This document shows, in pieces, positions 1 to 6,588 of a stretch of 52,384 nucleotides of DNA (position 1 is the first letter of the stretch; each line of letters starts with the position of its first letter). Under the pieces are notes generated by a model that saw nothing but the letters and a program-made list of their open reading frames with translations, was not told the DNA's origin and did no database searches. This DNA comes from a virus, in the IMG/VR virus record IMGVR_UViG_3300027969_000136, positions 1-52,384 of that record; one strand, 5' to 3'. The translations under genes and the position numbers were made by a program.

Positions 1-15
1 AGTTGTTGATAGTAG

Positions 16-108
16 TCAGAAGGGACGCCAGTACAAGAGGTCAAGAACAAGCACCATGACCGCTAACAAAAGTATTACCCTCTCCAACTTTTCCCATGGT
101 GTCATCAT
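16..108 (-). CDS. 30-residue single-span membrane microprotein
   Basis: A short open frame begins MMTPWEKLERV, continues into a run of Val, Ile, Leu, Ala and Met (about residues 11-25), and ends LLYWRPF before TGA. Seen: the ATG overlaps the stop codon of the preceding gene in an ATGA junction, the same arrangement used by its upstream neighbours. This suggests translational coupling. A charged N-terminus followed by one hydrophobic helix predicts an inner-membrane microprotein. I do not recognise the family; a lysis- or exclusion-related role is possible but unsupported. Confidence 0.5.
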   Translation of the reverse strand: MMTPWEKLERVILLLAVMVLVLDLLYWRPF

Positions 109-281
109 GACTCGTCCTCCTCGTCAGCTTTAAGTGTGTCAATCCAAGCACCGATCTGCTCTCCAGTGTGGTACATGAGTATCCAATCGGCTAACTCATG
201 CACAGGGTTCTGCAAAATGCAGTCGTACAACATCTCTAATGCTTTCTTGCCGAAGCGTGCTTGTATTTCTTCTGGTGTCAT
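105..281 (-). CDS. 58-residue hypothetical protein
   Basis: The frame starts MTPEEIQARFG and ends in the acidic tail KADEEDES. It is linked by an ATGA stop/start overlap to the genes on both sides, which is strong evidence that it is translated despite its size. The composition is soluble and predicted mostly helical, with a Trp-rich middle (ADWILMYH) and no signal or membrane segment. No family is recognised. It sits in a chain of overlapping small genes typical of phage early accessory regions. Confidence 0.6.
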   Translation of the reverse strand: MTPEEIQARFGKKALEMLYDCILQNPVHELADWILMYHTGEQIGAWIDTLKADEEDES

Positions 282-613
282 TTCTCTTCTCCTTTATCTT
301 CTGCTTCACGTTCTTTTCTGTACCACCATAACCATGTGGTCTCATCCTTATCTTCTAAGGCTTCAAACAAAGCCCATTGCACGTTACGTGCTAAATCTTC
401 TAGTTGGTCATGGCGTAGCACTTGGAAATCTTCGTCCTCATTTCGGCTTGCCAGTGCATCAGCCCACACCTTGTCCCAACCCTTATCCCAATCGGTCATG
501 TCATACCAACCAAGATACCCATGCACATCTTCGCCAGTCCCAATCAAATAGAACCGCACCATGCCGTTCTTATGCGGGACTCCATGTTCTTTAGTCATCC
601 AATTTTTACTCAT
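278..613 (-). CDS. hypothetical protein, Trp- and Asp-rich, 111 residues
   Basis: The protein starts MSKNWMTKEHG and is unusually rich in tryptophan and acidic residues (for example DKGWDKVWAD and the C-terminal ETTWLWWYRKER). It is soluble, with no membrane or Cys motif. An internal methionine at residue 6 is an alternative start. The stop overlaps the next start (ATGA), and its own start overlaps the end of the upstream gene at 610, so it belongs to the same coupled block. No function is assigned. Confidence 0.65.
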   Translation of the reverse strand: MSKNWMTKEHGVPHKNGMVRFYLIGTGEDVHGYLGWYDMTDWDKGWDKVWADALASRNEDEDFQVLRHDQLEDLARNVQWALFEALEDKDETTWLWWYRKEREAEDKGEEK

Positions 614-978
614 TTAAATGTCTCCTTGATATATTGTTCAGCTTCGCGTTTGGTATCGAACCCTCGATACTCGCCCTCCTCATCTATCCATTCGCCCGAG
701 AAGTTCTTGCCGAAGATGACCCAGATGTCACCCACCCTCTCAGGTTCCCAACAGTTGCGATCGTTGAACCCTTCCATGTACAACTCATGCACGATCTTCT
801 TGCAGGTTGTGTCGTCCTCACCCGTGAGCCTCTCTAACTCAGCGGGGTGATTTTCCTCAAGCAGTTCAGCTATCTTCTCTTTGAGCTTGTCGTGTTGCTC
901 TGCTTGATAGGCTCGCTCATCTATCGAGCGTTGGTGTTCGGCCAGTAGGCCATCGTAGTAGCTATCTAATCCGTTCAT
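610..978 (-). CDS. hypothetical protein, 122 residues, helical N-terminus
   Basis: I start this gene at the methionine of MNGLDSYYDG (position 978) because its ATG overlaps the TGA of the upstream 59-residue gene, the junction type used throughout this operon. A start four codons earlier is possible. The first 60 residues are charged and predicted helical. The C-terminal part (VGDIWVIFGKNFSGEW, then a segment ending in KETFK) looks like a small alpha-beta domain with a final amphipathic helix. Family not recognised. Confidence 0.62.
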   Translation of the reverse strand: MNGLDSYYDGLLAEHQRSIDERAYQAEQHDKLKEKIAELLEENHPAELERLTGEDDTTCKKIVHELYMEGFNDRNCWEPERVGDIWVIFGKNFSGEWIDEEGEYRGFDTKREAEQYIKETFK

Positions 979-1154
979 ACATACTCCCATGATGTTTCAG
1001 TTACACAATCAACAGTCCAGTCACCCCCGCCCGTAGGCTCGAAGTCACTGCCGTCCATGGCTACAGCTAACGCTCGTGCCTCCTCCTCGCTCTCTGCCTC
1101 GACGATGGCGTCACACCATACGACATAGCTTGCTTGTATGTAATAGCGTTTCAT
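975..1154 (-). CDS. 59-residue hypothetical protein
   Basis: The frame begins MKRYYIQASYVVWCDAIVEA and ends TETSWEYV. The early YYIQASYVVWCDAIVEAES is a beta strand-like stretch followed by an EEEARALA helix. This resembles small phage proteins with a beta-alpha-beta layout, but no family can be named. It starts one base after the stop of the gene at 1156 and ends in an ATGA overlap with the next gene. Confidence 0.55.
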   Translation of the reverse strand: MKRYYIQASYVVWCDAIVEAESEEEARALAVAMDGSDFEPTGGGDWTVDCVTETSWEYV

Positions 1155-1155
1155 T

Positions 1156-1347
1156 TCATTTCTCCTTGTGGTACTGGGTAAAGATAGTCTTGCCGTGGTA
1201 GTAGTGCGGTGTTATCCAGTCACCGCCCCACTTATCTGCTTCGTCTTCAATATCGTCTTCCTCGACAAACCCCGCGTGTCTGACCGAGTGAACTACCGAC
1301 TCGTCATCGGTAAAAAAGATGTCACCAAAAATTACAAACAGTTTCAT
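1156..1347 (-). CDS. 63-residue acidic hypothetical protein
   Basis: The product starts MKLFVIFGDIFFTDDES and is acidic in the middle (VEEDDIEDEADKWGGDW). A clear ribosome-binding site of the AAGGAGA type lies just upstream, directly after the palindrome at 1369-1383. This is the first gene of the downstream coupled block that runs to the left edge of the window. No membrane segment, no Cys pairs, no recognised domain. Confidence 0.62.
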   Translation of the reverse strand: MKLFVIFGDIFFTDDESVVHSVRHAGFVEEDDIEDEADKWGGDWITPHYYHGKTIFTQYHKEK

Positions 1348-1368
1348 TTACTTTCTCCTTTTAAATAC

Positions 1369-1383
1369 GGGTCACAGTGACCC
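1369..1383. repeat. 15-bp palindrome GGGTCACAGTGACCC, copy 1 of 5
   Basis: A perfect 7+1+7 palindrome sits two bases downstream of the peptidase stop codon and upstream of the ribosome-binding site of the next gene. It belongs to a set of five at 1369, 4274, 5472, 5910 and 6410, all outside or at the very edge of genes of the leftward operon. It could be an operator or a tight RNA hairpin; it has no T-run to make it a classic terminator. Confidence 0.85.
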
Positions 1384-1385
1384 GC

Positions 1386-2522
1386 TTATGCTTCACAATG
1401 AATCGCATCGAACAGTGTGCAGAGCACTGTCGATGAGTCGTAGGTGTGAGCCATTGTGATGGCTTCTTGTAGTAATTCTGTGGTGAGTAGCCTGCGGTTG
1501 AGGAACCGCACAGCAATCAGTGGATCTTCAGGGTATACCGCCTCGCTGATAAGCTCAAGCAAGAAGTCATAGCGTTCATCAAGCGCATCGTCAATGGCGT
1601 CAAGCAAGTCCTCTGTCTCCCAGTAGTCATCGTCTTGCCAGTGGCCAAAGTATTTGCTATCGACTTGGTTGTTGTGGTCGTACGCCTTGCTGTCGTATTT
1701 AGTCCACCACCCCGTCATACCCATGTCGTACTTGGTTTCCTTGTACTCAGGCACAGTCGGGTCACGATCAGTAGGCAGCTTGTCCCATTGAACCTGGAGG
1801 ACGGCCTGAGACAGTAGCTCGTAGTGGTGGATGTTGAGACACTCTTGCTGACTGTGCTCATGGTCATATCCTACACTGATGTTTGTACACTCGGGGATGA
1901 TGTCGATGAACTCAGCGGTATCCGTATACACACCCGTGTCGTCAGGGGTATACATCAGGTTCTCATCGTGCAAGTTAAGCGCATCGGCCAGTGCTTGACA
2001 GAAAGTATCAGACGCACAACGACTCCAGCCCTGATGACTGATGACGTTATCTGTACCCCGTCTGTCGAACGCTATGGCTCTGTCGAACTGAGCAAGCAAG
2101 GGCGCATGATTCTTCTCCAAGAACTTAGCACCGATACCACCGCACTCCTCGCCTTGGCTGAAGATGTAGTAGCCCTTGACCCCACTGTGCATCATGTGCA
2201 TGAGCAGAGCAACGCCTGCACCATCGTCAGCACCAAGCGGTGCGCCATCGGCATACCACATACCCGCAGTCTTCCTGATCTTGTTAGCACCTACCTCGCG
2301 GTGTACTGTGTCAACGTGAGCAATGAACAGGGTACGGCTACCTGCTATGCGGTTGTCGATGTGAAGATTACCTGCACCATCCACAGATGTGAACGACTTG
2401 AGTTCTGCGGGTAGCGTATTGAATAGCCACTCAGTGAAGTCAGACACAGCGACAGTATTGTGAGGACGCTTGGCAGACAACGCCCGAGCTAGGGTTTTGT
2501 GTAGTATTGATTTCTTGTTCAT
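1386..2522 (-). CDS. M20/M28-type zinc metallopeptidase
   Basis: A 378-residue protein with the full set of co-catalytic zinc-peptidase motifs. Counted from the chosen start they are AHVDTVH (H69, D71), LGADDGAG (D99/D100), GEECGG (E125 general base, E126 ligand), AFDRRG (D153) and GYDHEHS (H223). Established for the family: such enzymes cleave amino-terminal or small peptide/amide bonds with two zinc ions in the cytoplasm. The catalytic region ends near residue 240. The last 140 residues are an acidic helical tail I do not recognise. I start at the second methionine (2522): the AAGGAGA site is well spaced for it but almost touches the first ATG (2528), which also overlaps the upstream stop. 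No signal peptide, so it acts inside the host cell. The true substrate is unknown. Confidence 0.8.
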   Translation of the reverse strand: MNKKSILHKTLARALSAKRPHNTVAVSDFTEWLFNTLPAELKSFTSVDGAGNLHIDNRIAGSRTLFIAHVDTVHREVGANKIRKTAGMWYADGAPLGADDGAGVALLMHMMHSGVKGYYIFSQGEECGGIGAKFLEKNHAPLLAQFDRAIAFDRRGTDNVISHQGWSRCASDTFCQALADALNLHDENLMYTPDDTGVYTDTAEFIDIIPECTNISVGYDHEHSQQECLNIHHYELLSQAVLQVQWDKLPTDRDPTVPEYKETKYDMGMTGWWTKYDSKAYDHNNQVDSKYFGHWQDDDYWETEDLLDAIDDALDERYDFLLELISEAVYPEDPLIAVRFLNRRLLTTELLQEAITMAHTYDSSTVLCTLFDAIHCEA

Positions 2523-2524
2523 GT

Positions 2525-4219
2525 TCATTCTCCTTGTGTTTCTAAGTATTTGTTTGCGATCTCGTTGGCTTGTGCCATGAGGTCAGTGCAAAGTATTTCA
2601 CGCACCATTCTGTTGAAGCCTGCTCTGTCTTGGCTATTGATGAACTCAGTGGTGTATCTGCGCTCAGCGCGTAGCTTGCGGTCATCGAGTGTGTAGGTCA
2701 GGCTGATAATTACATCGCCCATACCAATCGAGTAGTCCCATAGCATATGCACATTCCACAGCATATCCATGGTCAGCATGGTGGGCATACCCTCGTCCTC
2801 ATCAATGCGCTTGGGTGCATTGTCTTTGTGATAGCGCACACCCTCGATCTCAACCCAATCGGCACAGTCATCGGTGTACCAGTTGCACGACTGCTCGCAT
2901 TGCCAGCCGTCCTCGGTCAAGCCGTACTCATCGGTGTCCTCGAACCGACACACACGCTCATCGTCTATCAGATACCAGTCACCATTGATCTCAACGGCCT
3001 CATCCATCGGGGCGTACTCACCGCACTCAAGCTCAATGATCTCGTTGTCAGCAAGATAGTCCTCATCGTAGTGCTCGCTTTGAGAGTCGACATACACCAC
3101 GTTGTCGTTGTGTACATAGTACTGATTGCCTCGTCTGCCGTACACATAGGTGTAGTGGTTGTTAAGGCACGACTCACAGACACGAGTGTCCTCACCGCGT
3201 CCGATCCAGTACCCGTCATCGTCAGAGGTGCGGTCGCCACAGTCCTCACAGTCAAAGGAGTTCTCGTCCTCCTCATCATTGGTAGCATACCCGCCAGTGT
3301 TCTCGCATATCCAGTCACCATCCGAGTCGATCTCAAGCCAGCGCTCATGCTCGTTGACCTCAACGTGACGCTCACCGCCATCGAGGTAGGGTGCAAGGAA
3401 GTTGTCTCGTGCAGGATGGTACGCCAGCTTCTCACCCTCACGCCAGTAACCCTCCTTGGTATAGCCCTGTTCCTTGAGCCACGTATCCATGCCGTCATCT
3501 GTCTGACTGTAGCTGGACTCGTTGGATGGGCGCAGGTAACTGCGAACGAAATACTTGACGCCATCATCGGGGCTGGTCATACACAGCGCACGACCCATCG
3601 TGGTATCACCCTCGATGCGAACCGCCATGTGCCAGCCATACTTGGGATCGTATGCCTCGTAGGGGTGACGGGTCACGCCATCATCGCACTTGATACCATG
3701 ATCCTCGCCCCATACCATGCACGACTTCGGCCCACGATGTAGGTGGTAGATCATCTCGGCGGTAGTGTGTACGAGTTGGAACCGAGCCGCTGATCCGTAG
3801 CGTGAGACAAGATCACGGATGGTGTGATCGGGTAGGTCGAAGTGTCTGTTGAGATACTTGCCCACCGATGTGACAGTCTGAATGTCACGCCTACCCTTGT
3901 CCTCGTTCTGTGTGTAAGCGATCTTGGACTTGTCACCTTGGGATACATGAGGCCACTCAAGCAGCATCTGATGCCAGTCACGGGGACGAGCGATCAGAAC
4001 AGCGGCACGAATAACCTCGTGCATCTTGTAGCGTTGTATCTCGCGGTTGATCCAGCGTCTTGCCTCACGCTTCTCGTCAATAGCGATGCAAGTCTCGGTG
4101 TCGCGGGCTTGATGCCACTCCACCATCAGGTCGTGATCTACGATGCGGATAGACTGCTCCGCAAGATCAATGGTTTGTAGCATCTGTATGCCGTCATAAG
4201 TTGTGTCAGTGTGTGACAT
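2525..4219 (-). CDS. large acidic protein with CxxC zinc-ribbon-like pairs, function unknown
   Basis: A 564-residue protein in three parts. Residues 1-160 are helical and charged. Residues 160-280 form a globular part with HLHRGPKSCM, a DPKYGWHMAVR segment and a Trp/Tyr-rich region. Residues 285-465 are very acidic and Tyr/Trp/Cys-rich. The last part has CEDC (C324, C327) and CESC (C348, C351) as a probable zinc ribbon, and further Cys at 399, 424, 441, 445 and 452. About 100 helical residues follow. The start has a strong TAAGGAGAA site. It is followed directly by the peptidase with overlapping stop and start, so the two are probably coexpressed. Nucleic-acid or protein binding through the ribbons is an inference; I do not recognise the family. 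Confidence 0.7.
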   Translation of the reverse strand: MSHTDTTYDGIQMLQTIDLAEQSIRIVDHDLMVEWHQARDTETCIAIDEKREARRWINREIQRYKMHEVIRAAVLIARPRDWHQMLLEWPHVSQGDKSKIAYTQNEDKGRRDIQTVTSVGKYLNRHFDLPDHTIRDLVSRYGSAARFQLVHTTAEMIYHLHRGPKSCMVWGEDHGIKCDDGVTRHPYEAYDPKYGWHMAVRIEGDTTMGRALCMTSPDDGVKYFVRSYLRPSNESSYSQTDDGMDTWLKEQGYTKEGYWREGEKLAYHPARDNFLAPYLDGGERHVEVNEHERWLEIDSDGDWICENTGGYATNDEEDENSFDCEDCGDRTSDDDGYWIGRGEDTRVCESCLNNHYTYVYGRRGNQYYVHNDNVVYVDSQSEHYDEDYLADNEIIELECGEYAPMDEAVEINGDWYLIDDERVCRFEDTDEYGLTEDGWQCEQSCNWYTDDCADWVEIEGVRYHKDNAPKRIDEDEGMPTMLTMDMLWNVHMLWDYSIGMGDVIISLTYTLDDRKLRAERRYTTEFINSQDRAGFNRMVREILCTDLMAQANEIANKYLETQGE

Positions 4220-4244
4220 CTTGCTTTCTCCTTAAGTTTCAAGT

Positions 4245-4264
4245 GCCGAGGGAACCGCCTCGGC
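4245..4264 (-). other. 7-bp stem RNA hairpin in the 5' leader of the 564-residue gene
   Basis: GCCGAGG and CCTCGGC form a perfect 7-bp stem with a six-base loop. It lies between the palindrome at 4274 and the ribosome-binding site of the gene starting at 4219. No T-run follows on the minus strand, so a terminator is unlikely. It may stabilise or separate the downstream message. Confidence 0.5.
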
Positions 4265-4273
4265 TTCGGTTTC

Positions 4274-4288
4274 GGGTCACTGTGACCC
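4274..4288. repeat. 15-bp palindrome GGGTCACTGTGACCC, copy 2 of 5
   Basis: A perfect 7+1+7 palindrome overlaps by one base the TAG stop of the gene ending at 4288. It has the same sequence as the copies at 1369 and 5910 except for the central base, which is self-complementary by position. The placement right behind a stop codon repeats at four of the five sites. Confidence 0.85.
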
Positions 4289-5127
4289 TATTTCGTTTCG
4301 GGATACATCCCGTGCCACGTTGGGGGAACGAAGTCGTTGGGCTTCAACTCATCCATCCACCTCAATGCTTGCTTAATCTTGCGCACTGTTTGTAAGTGCT
4401 TGTCTGTTGGTTCTATCTCATACGCCTGCTGTGCGTTGATAAGCTCGTTCTCTGTTCTCAGTTTTAATCTCTCAAGCTGGGCCGACTTAGCCTTACTCTC
4501 TTGAGGTGGCCTGCTTGTGCGTTGAAAAGGTAGCTTGCGTTTCATGCGCGGTGATGTAGGGATGAGGCCAAACAAGTCGCTCACCTCTTGACGCTGTGCT
4601 CGTGGAACCCAGTCAGTCCAATGCGCTCCGTTGTTAGGTATGGCTCGGGGATTCTTGCGTTGAACCCATGCCGAGAACTGCGATGGCGTCATCCGATGGC
4701 CAAGCTCAGGCTCAACGATGTCCCCGTTGTCGTTCACGTAGGTAGTCATGTAATTAGTTTTAATCTTATGCTCAAGGCGTTGCATCACCTCGATGTATCT
4801 GTCGAACGCCTCGTCACGTTCGGGTGTTGGGTTGGTGCTTTTGTACTTGCGACCCACGATGGCGTTGGCCAACTCGTACTTCAGGTCACGCAGTAACGCT
4901 TTCCAAAGCGCATCGAACTGCTTGTTGCGTAGCTTGCTTGACTTCATTTCCGATTTCTTTTTGAGCAATAACTCCATGCGTTCAACACGCACGCTCGGAT
5001 CGGAGATCGTTTTCACAAGGTAGTTTTGCAGTTGCTTGGGGGTCAGCTTGAGTTGCTGTGCCTCGCTCAAAGGGTTACGCATGAGCTTGAGGTCAAGATG
5101 TGTCGAGATTAAAGCTATATTTTTCAT
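4288..5127 (-). CDS. basic hypothetical protein, 279 residues
   Basis: The protein starts MKNIALISTHLDLK and is strongly basic and helical. It has a Lys-rich first third (LLKKKSEMKSSK), a central segment with TPSQFSAWVQRKNPRAIP, and a C-terminal coiled-coil-like stretch ending MYPETK. The frame stays open upstream to 5373 with methionines at 5301 and 5373. I prefer 5127 because an AGGA site sits six bases ahead of it, and because the upstream DNA carries repeats shared with clearly non-coding DNA at 5412-5457. Nucleic-acid binding is plausible from the charge but not shown. Family not recognised. Confidence 0.6.
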   Translation of the reverse strand: MKNIALISTHLDLKLMRNPLSEAQQLKLTPKQLQNYLVKTISDPSVRVERMELLLKKKSEMKSSKLRNKQFDALWKALLRDLKYELANAIVGRKYKSTNPTPERDEAFDRYIEVMQRLEHKIKTNYMTTYVNDNGDIVEPELGHRMTPSQFSAWVQRKNPRAIPNNGAHWTDWVPRAQRQEVSDLFGLIPTSPRMKRKLPFQRTSRPPQESKAKSAQLERLKLRTENELINAQQAYEIEPTDKHLQTVRKIKQALRWMDELKPNDFVPPTWHGMYPETK

Positions 5128-5474
5128 TTGCTGTCCTAGATTAAACAGGTATCCGAAATGGATGGATAGATGATAACTAATATCCACGCCGTGTGCAAGG
5201 CAGAAACGGGTTGACTGTCCATGGTATCCGTCCTTTTTTAAAAACAACAACGCCTTAGCATAAAGTAAAGGGCTGTCGAGCTTACGGAAAATTGCTCGCA
5301 TATACAAACACACTCCTATATATATAAATATATTTAAAAAGATATATATAAAGGACAGTTGTCTCGGACGCAAGCAATGGCGCGGGTTTGCGCTGTACTC
5401 GGAGCTTGGATAGCTGTTTAATCATGGATAGGTAGGTAAATTGTAGATTAAACAGCTTTGGACGACAATTCGGG
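5128..5474. other. AT-rich control region, candidate origin or early regulatory region
   Basis: About 350 bp without a convincing gene. Seen: an almost pure A/T tract at about 5317-5354; the 12-mer TAGATTAAACAG at 5137-5148 and again at 5444-5455; its inverted core at 5412-5423; related ATGGAT/GATAG segments near 5158 and 5424; and GGTATCCG at 5147 and 5223. Repeated short motifs beside a melting-prone tract are what phage replication origins and multi-site promoters look like. Which of these it is remains inference. The alternative is an N-terminal extension of the gene at 4288-5127. Confidence 0.45.
5412..5457. repeat. 12-bp perfect inverted repeat with 22-bp spacer
   Basis: AGCTGTTTAATC (5412-5423) is the exact reverse complement of GATTAAACAGCT (5446-5457). 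The right arm shares TAGATTAAACAG with a direct copy at 5137-5148. The pair could fold into a cruciform or RNA hairpin, or be two facing protein sites. Confidence 0.8.
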
Positions 5475-5486
5475 TCATTGTGACCC
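5472..5486. repeat. 15-bp palindrome GGGTCATTGTGACCC, copy 3 of 5
   Basis: The same element with one mismatch in the left arm. It overlaps the stop codon (5475-5477) of the 60-residue gene, so that TGA is formed by the palindrome itself. There is no T-run on either side. Confidence 0.8.
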
Positions 5487-5657
5487 GTTTTGCCATGCTT
5501 GACGCATTTCGGAGCGTGCTTCCATCTCCTCAACTTTACGCAAGGCCAGTGCTTTGCGCTCATCGTGCTTGATGCGTTCCTCATACTTGGGGCGTTGTTC
5601 GTTGTTCCACTTTGCGAGCGCGACTTGCTTGGGGGTGTAGTGCTTGAACTTGCTCAT
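5475..5657 (-). CDS. 60-residue highly charged hypothetical protein
   Basis: Starts MSKFKHYTPKQVALAKWNNE and continues as an almost uninterrupted charged helix (ERIKHDERKALALRKVEEME), probably a coiled coil. An AAGGAG site lies seven bases ahead of the ATG and includes the end of the preceding gene. No recognised family; it looks like a small dimeric helical protein. Confidence 0.6.
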   Translation of the reverse strand: MSKFKHYTPKQVALAKWNNEQRPKYEERIKHDERKALALRKVEEMEARSEMRQAWQNGSQ

Positions 5658-5660
5658 GGT

Positions 5661-5834
5661 TTACTCCTTGATGTAGGTGAGGATGTTGAGAACTGTACGG
5701 GCGGCATAGCCTGCAAAGACAAGAGAGGCTTGACGTAGCCAGAAGCCATCGCCATCCCATCCTGCGTAGAGCAGGCAACAGACGAGAAGCGTGCCCATGA
5801 TGGCCGCGAGTGCATGGTATTGATTGTCAGACAT
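5661..5834 (-). CDS. 57-residue protein with two predicted membrane helices
   Basis: The start at MSDNQYHALAAIMG is chosen because AAGGAAA lies nine bases before it; the frame is open 14 codons further upstream without such a site. Two hydrophobic stretches are seen, about residues 8-25 (LAAIMGTLLVCCLLYAGW) and 33-52 (ASLVFAGYAARTVLNILTY), joined by a short polar DGDGF turn. A hairpin inner-membrane protein is predicted. It is far from the lysis genes, so a holin role is only one option. Its stop overlaps the ribosome-binding site of the next gene. Confidence 0.6.
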   Translation of the reverse strand: MSDNQYHALAAIMGTLLVCCLLYAGWDGDGFWLRQASLVFAGYAARTVLNILTYIKE

Positions 5835-5871
5835 GGTGTTTTCCTTTTTGGTTAGACAAGAAACGAAACAA

Positions 5872-5894
5872 CGCAAGAGGCTCTTTCTCTTGCG
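5872..5894 (-). terminator. 8-bp hairpin with weak T-rich tail
   Basis: CGCAAGAG and CTCTTGCG form a perfect 8-bp stem with a seven-base loop. On the minus strand the stem is followed by a T-rich stretch (TTGTTTCGTTTC). Together with the palindrome at 5910 it makes two successive hairpins in the gap after the gene ending at 5930. It is a possible partial terminator or processing site. Confidence 0.4.
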
Positions 5895-5909
5895 CGTTCA
5901 GAAAAAAGC

Positions 5910-5924
5910 GGGTCACAGTGACCC
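5910..5924. repeat. 15-bp palindrome GGGTCACAGTGACCC, copy 4 of 5, followed by T6
   Basis: Perfect copy, identical to the one at 1369, extended by one further C/G pair to 5909-5925. On the minus strand it is followed by GCTTTTTT, so this copy alone also looks like an intrinsic terminator (seven-pair stem, three-base loop, T-run). It lies five bases beyond the stop codon of the gene at 5930-6307. Confidence 0.85.
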
Positions 5925-5929
5925 GAAAA

Positions 5930-6307
5930 TCATGCAACGAGAGCTTTCAGGGCTTTGCGTTGTTCTGCAGGGGTGAGCTTGCCAAAGGCTTCGATGATTT
6001 TCGCAACAGGGTCAAGCGGTTCTTTCTTTGCGCTTGAGGTTCTGCGCGTAGTTCCCTCGATCATGTGCATGATGTCGCGCACTGTGGTCTTCGCGCCTTC
6101 GTACTTGGGGTGATCGCTCACCAGTACGATCTTGCCCGCCTTGGTTTCTCTGAACTCTGCGCCCGTCTTGCCACAAGCCCACTCGATGACAATGGGTCTG
6201 CACGCTTCGACTGTTGCGTAGCCCGCATCCTTCATGCCTTGTATGAGCTTGACCCGTGAGTCAGCGAATGTGTTGAGTGTTGCGAACGCTTTGGATTTGT
6301 TTGACAT
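5930..6307 (-). CDS. 125-residue basic hypothetical protein, first gene of the leftward operon
   Basis: The start MSNKSKAFATLNTF has an AAGGAG site nine bases upstream; an in-frame extension to 6373 lacks one. The sequence is Lys/Arg/Ala-rich and soluble. It includes KTGAEFRETKAGKIVLVSDHPKYEG and ends in a short amphipathic helix, LTPAEQRKALKALVA. It is the promoter-proximal gene of the minus-strand unit, where phages often keep regulators or host-takeover factors. That role is inference only, and I do not recognise the family. Confidence 0.6.
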   Translation of the reverse strand: MSNKSKAFATLNTFADSRVKLIQGMKDAGYATVEACRPIVIEWACGKTGAEFRETKAGKIVLVSDHPKYEGAKTTVRDIMHMIEGTTRRTSSAKKEPLDPVAKIIEAFGKLTPAEQRKALKALVA

Positions 6308-6409
6308 GGTGTTTCTCCTTGAATGTCGTTGTTGCCTCAGAGGGAATCCCTTATGGCTAACTCCATTGTGCATATACCCCTGTTTGATCGGGGTTGACTA
6401 CCCTTTTTC

Positions 6410-6424
6410 GGGTCACGTTGACCC
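6410..6424. repeat. 15-bp palindrome GGGTCACGTTGACCC, copy 5 of 5
   Basis: Same element with one mismatch in the right arm. It differs in place from the other four: it lies in the untranslated leader between the leftward promoter candidate (6589-6618) and the first gene (start 6307), not behind a stop codon. An imperfect relative, GGGTTGACTACCC, lies about 20 bp to the left. Confidence 0.8.
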
Positions 6425-6588
6425 TGTTTTTAGGCGTTTTCCGCCCTATTTCGACCCCACCCTACCCCCACCAGCCCAAATTCGATGGTCACCCTCCTGC
6501 CCGACATGAACACTGTTCCATAACCGCACAGCAAACTTTGTAATAACTTAGTTCTAATCCTAGCCCTAACACCACACCCCCCATAAAT

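Noticed and set aside
2747-3742. Long plus-strand frame of 331 codons opposite the 564-residue gene
   Set aside because: Product is a Val/Leu/Ile/Thr-rich shadow of acidic codons on the other strand, with no ribosome-binding site or motif; the minus-strand gene has Cys motifs and a strong start.
5128-5373. N-terminal extension of the 279-residue gene to 5301 or 5373
   Set aside because: The frame is open, but the DNA holds repeats shared with non-coding DNA and an A/T tract; the AGGA site fits the ATG at 5127 better. Not fully excluded.
6308-6373. Extension of the 125-residue gene to 6373
   Set aside because: No ribosome-binding site at the upstream ATG; AAGGAG stands correctly before 6307.
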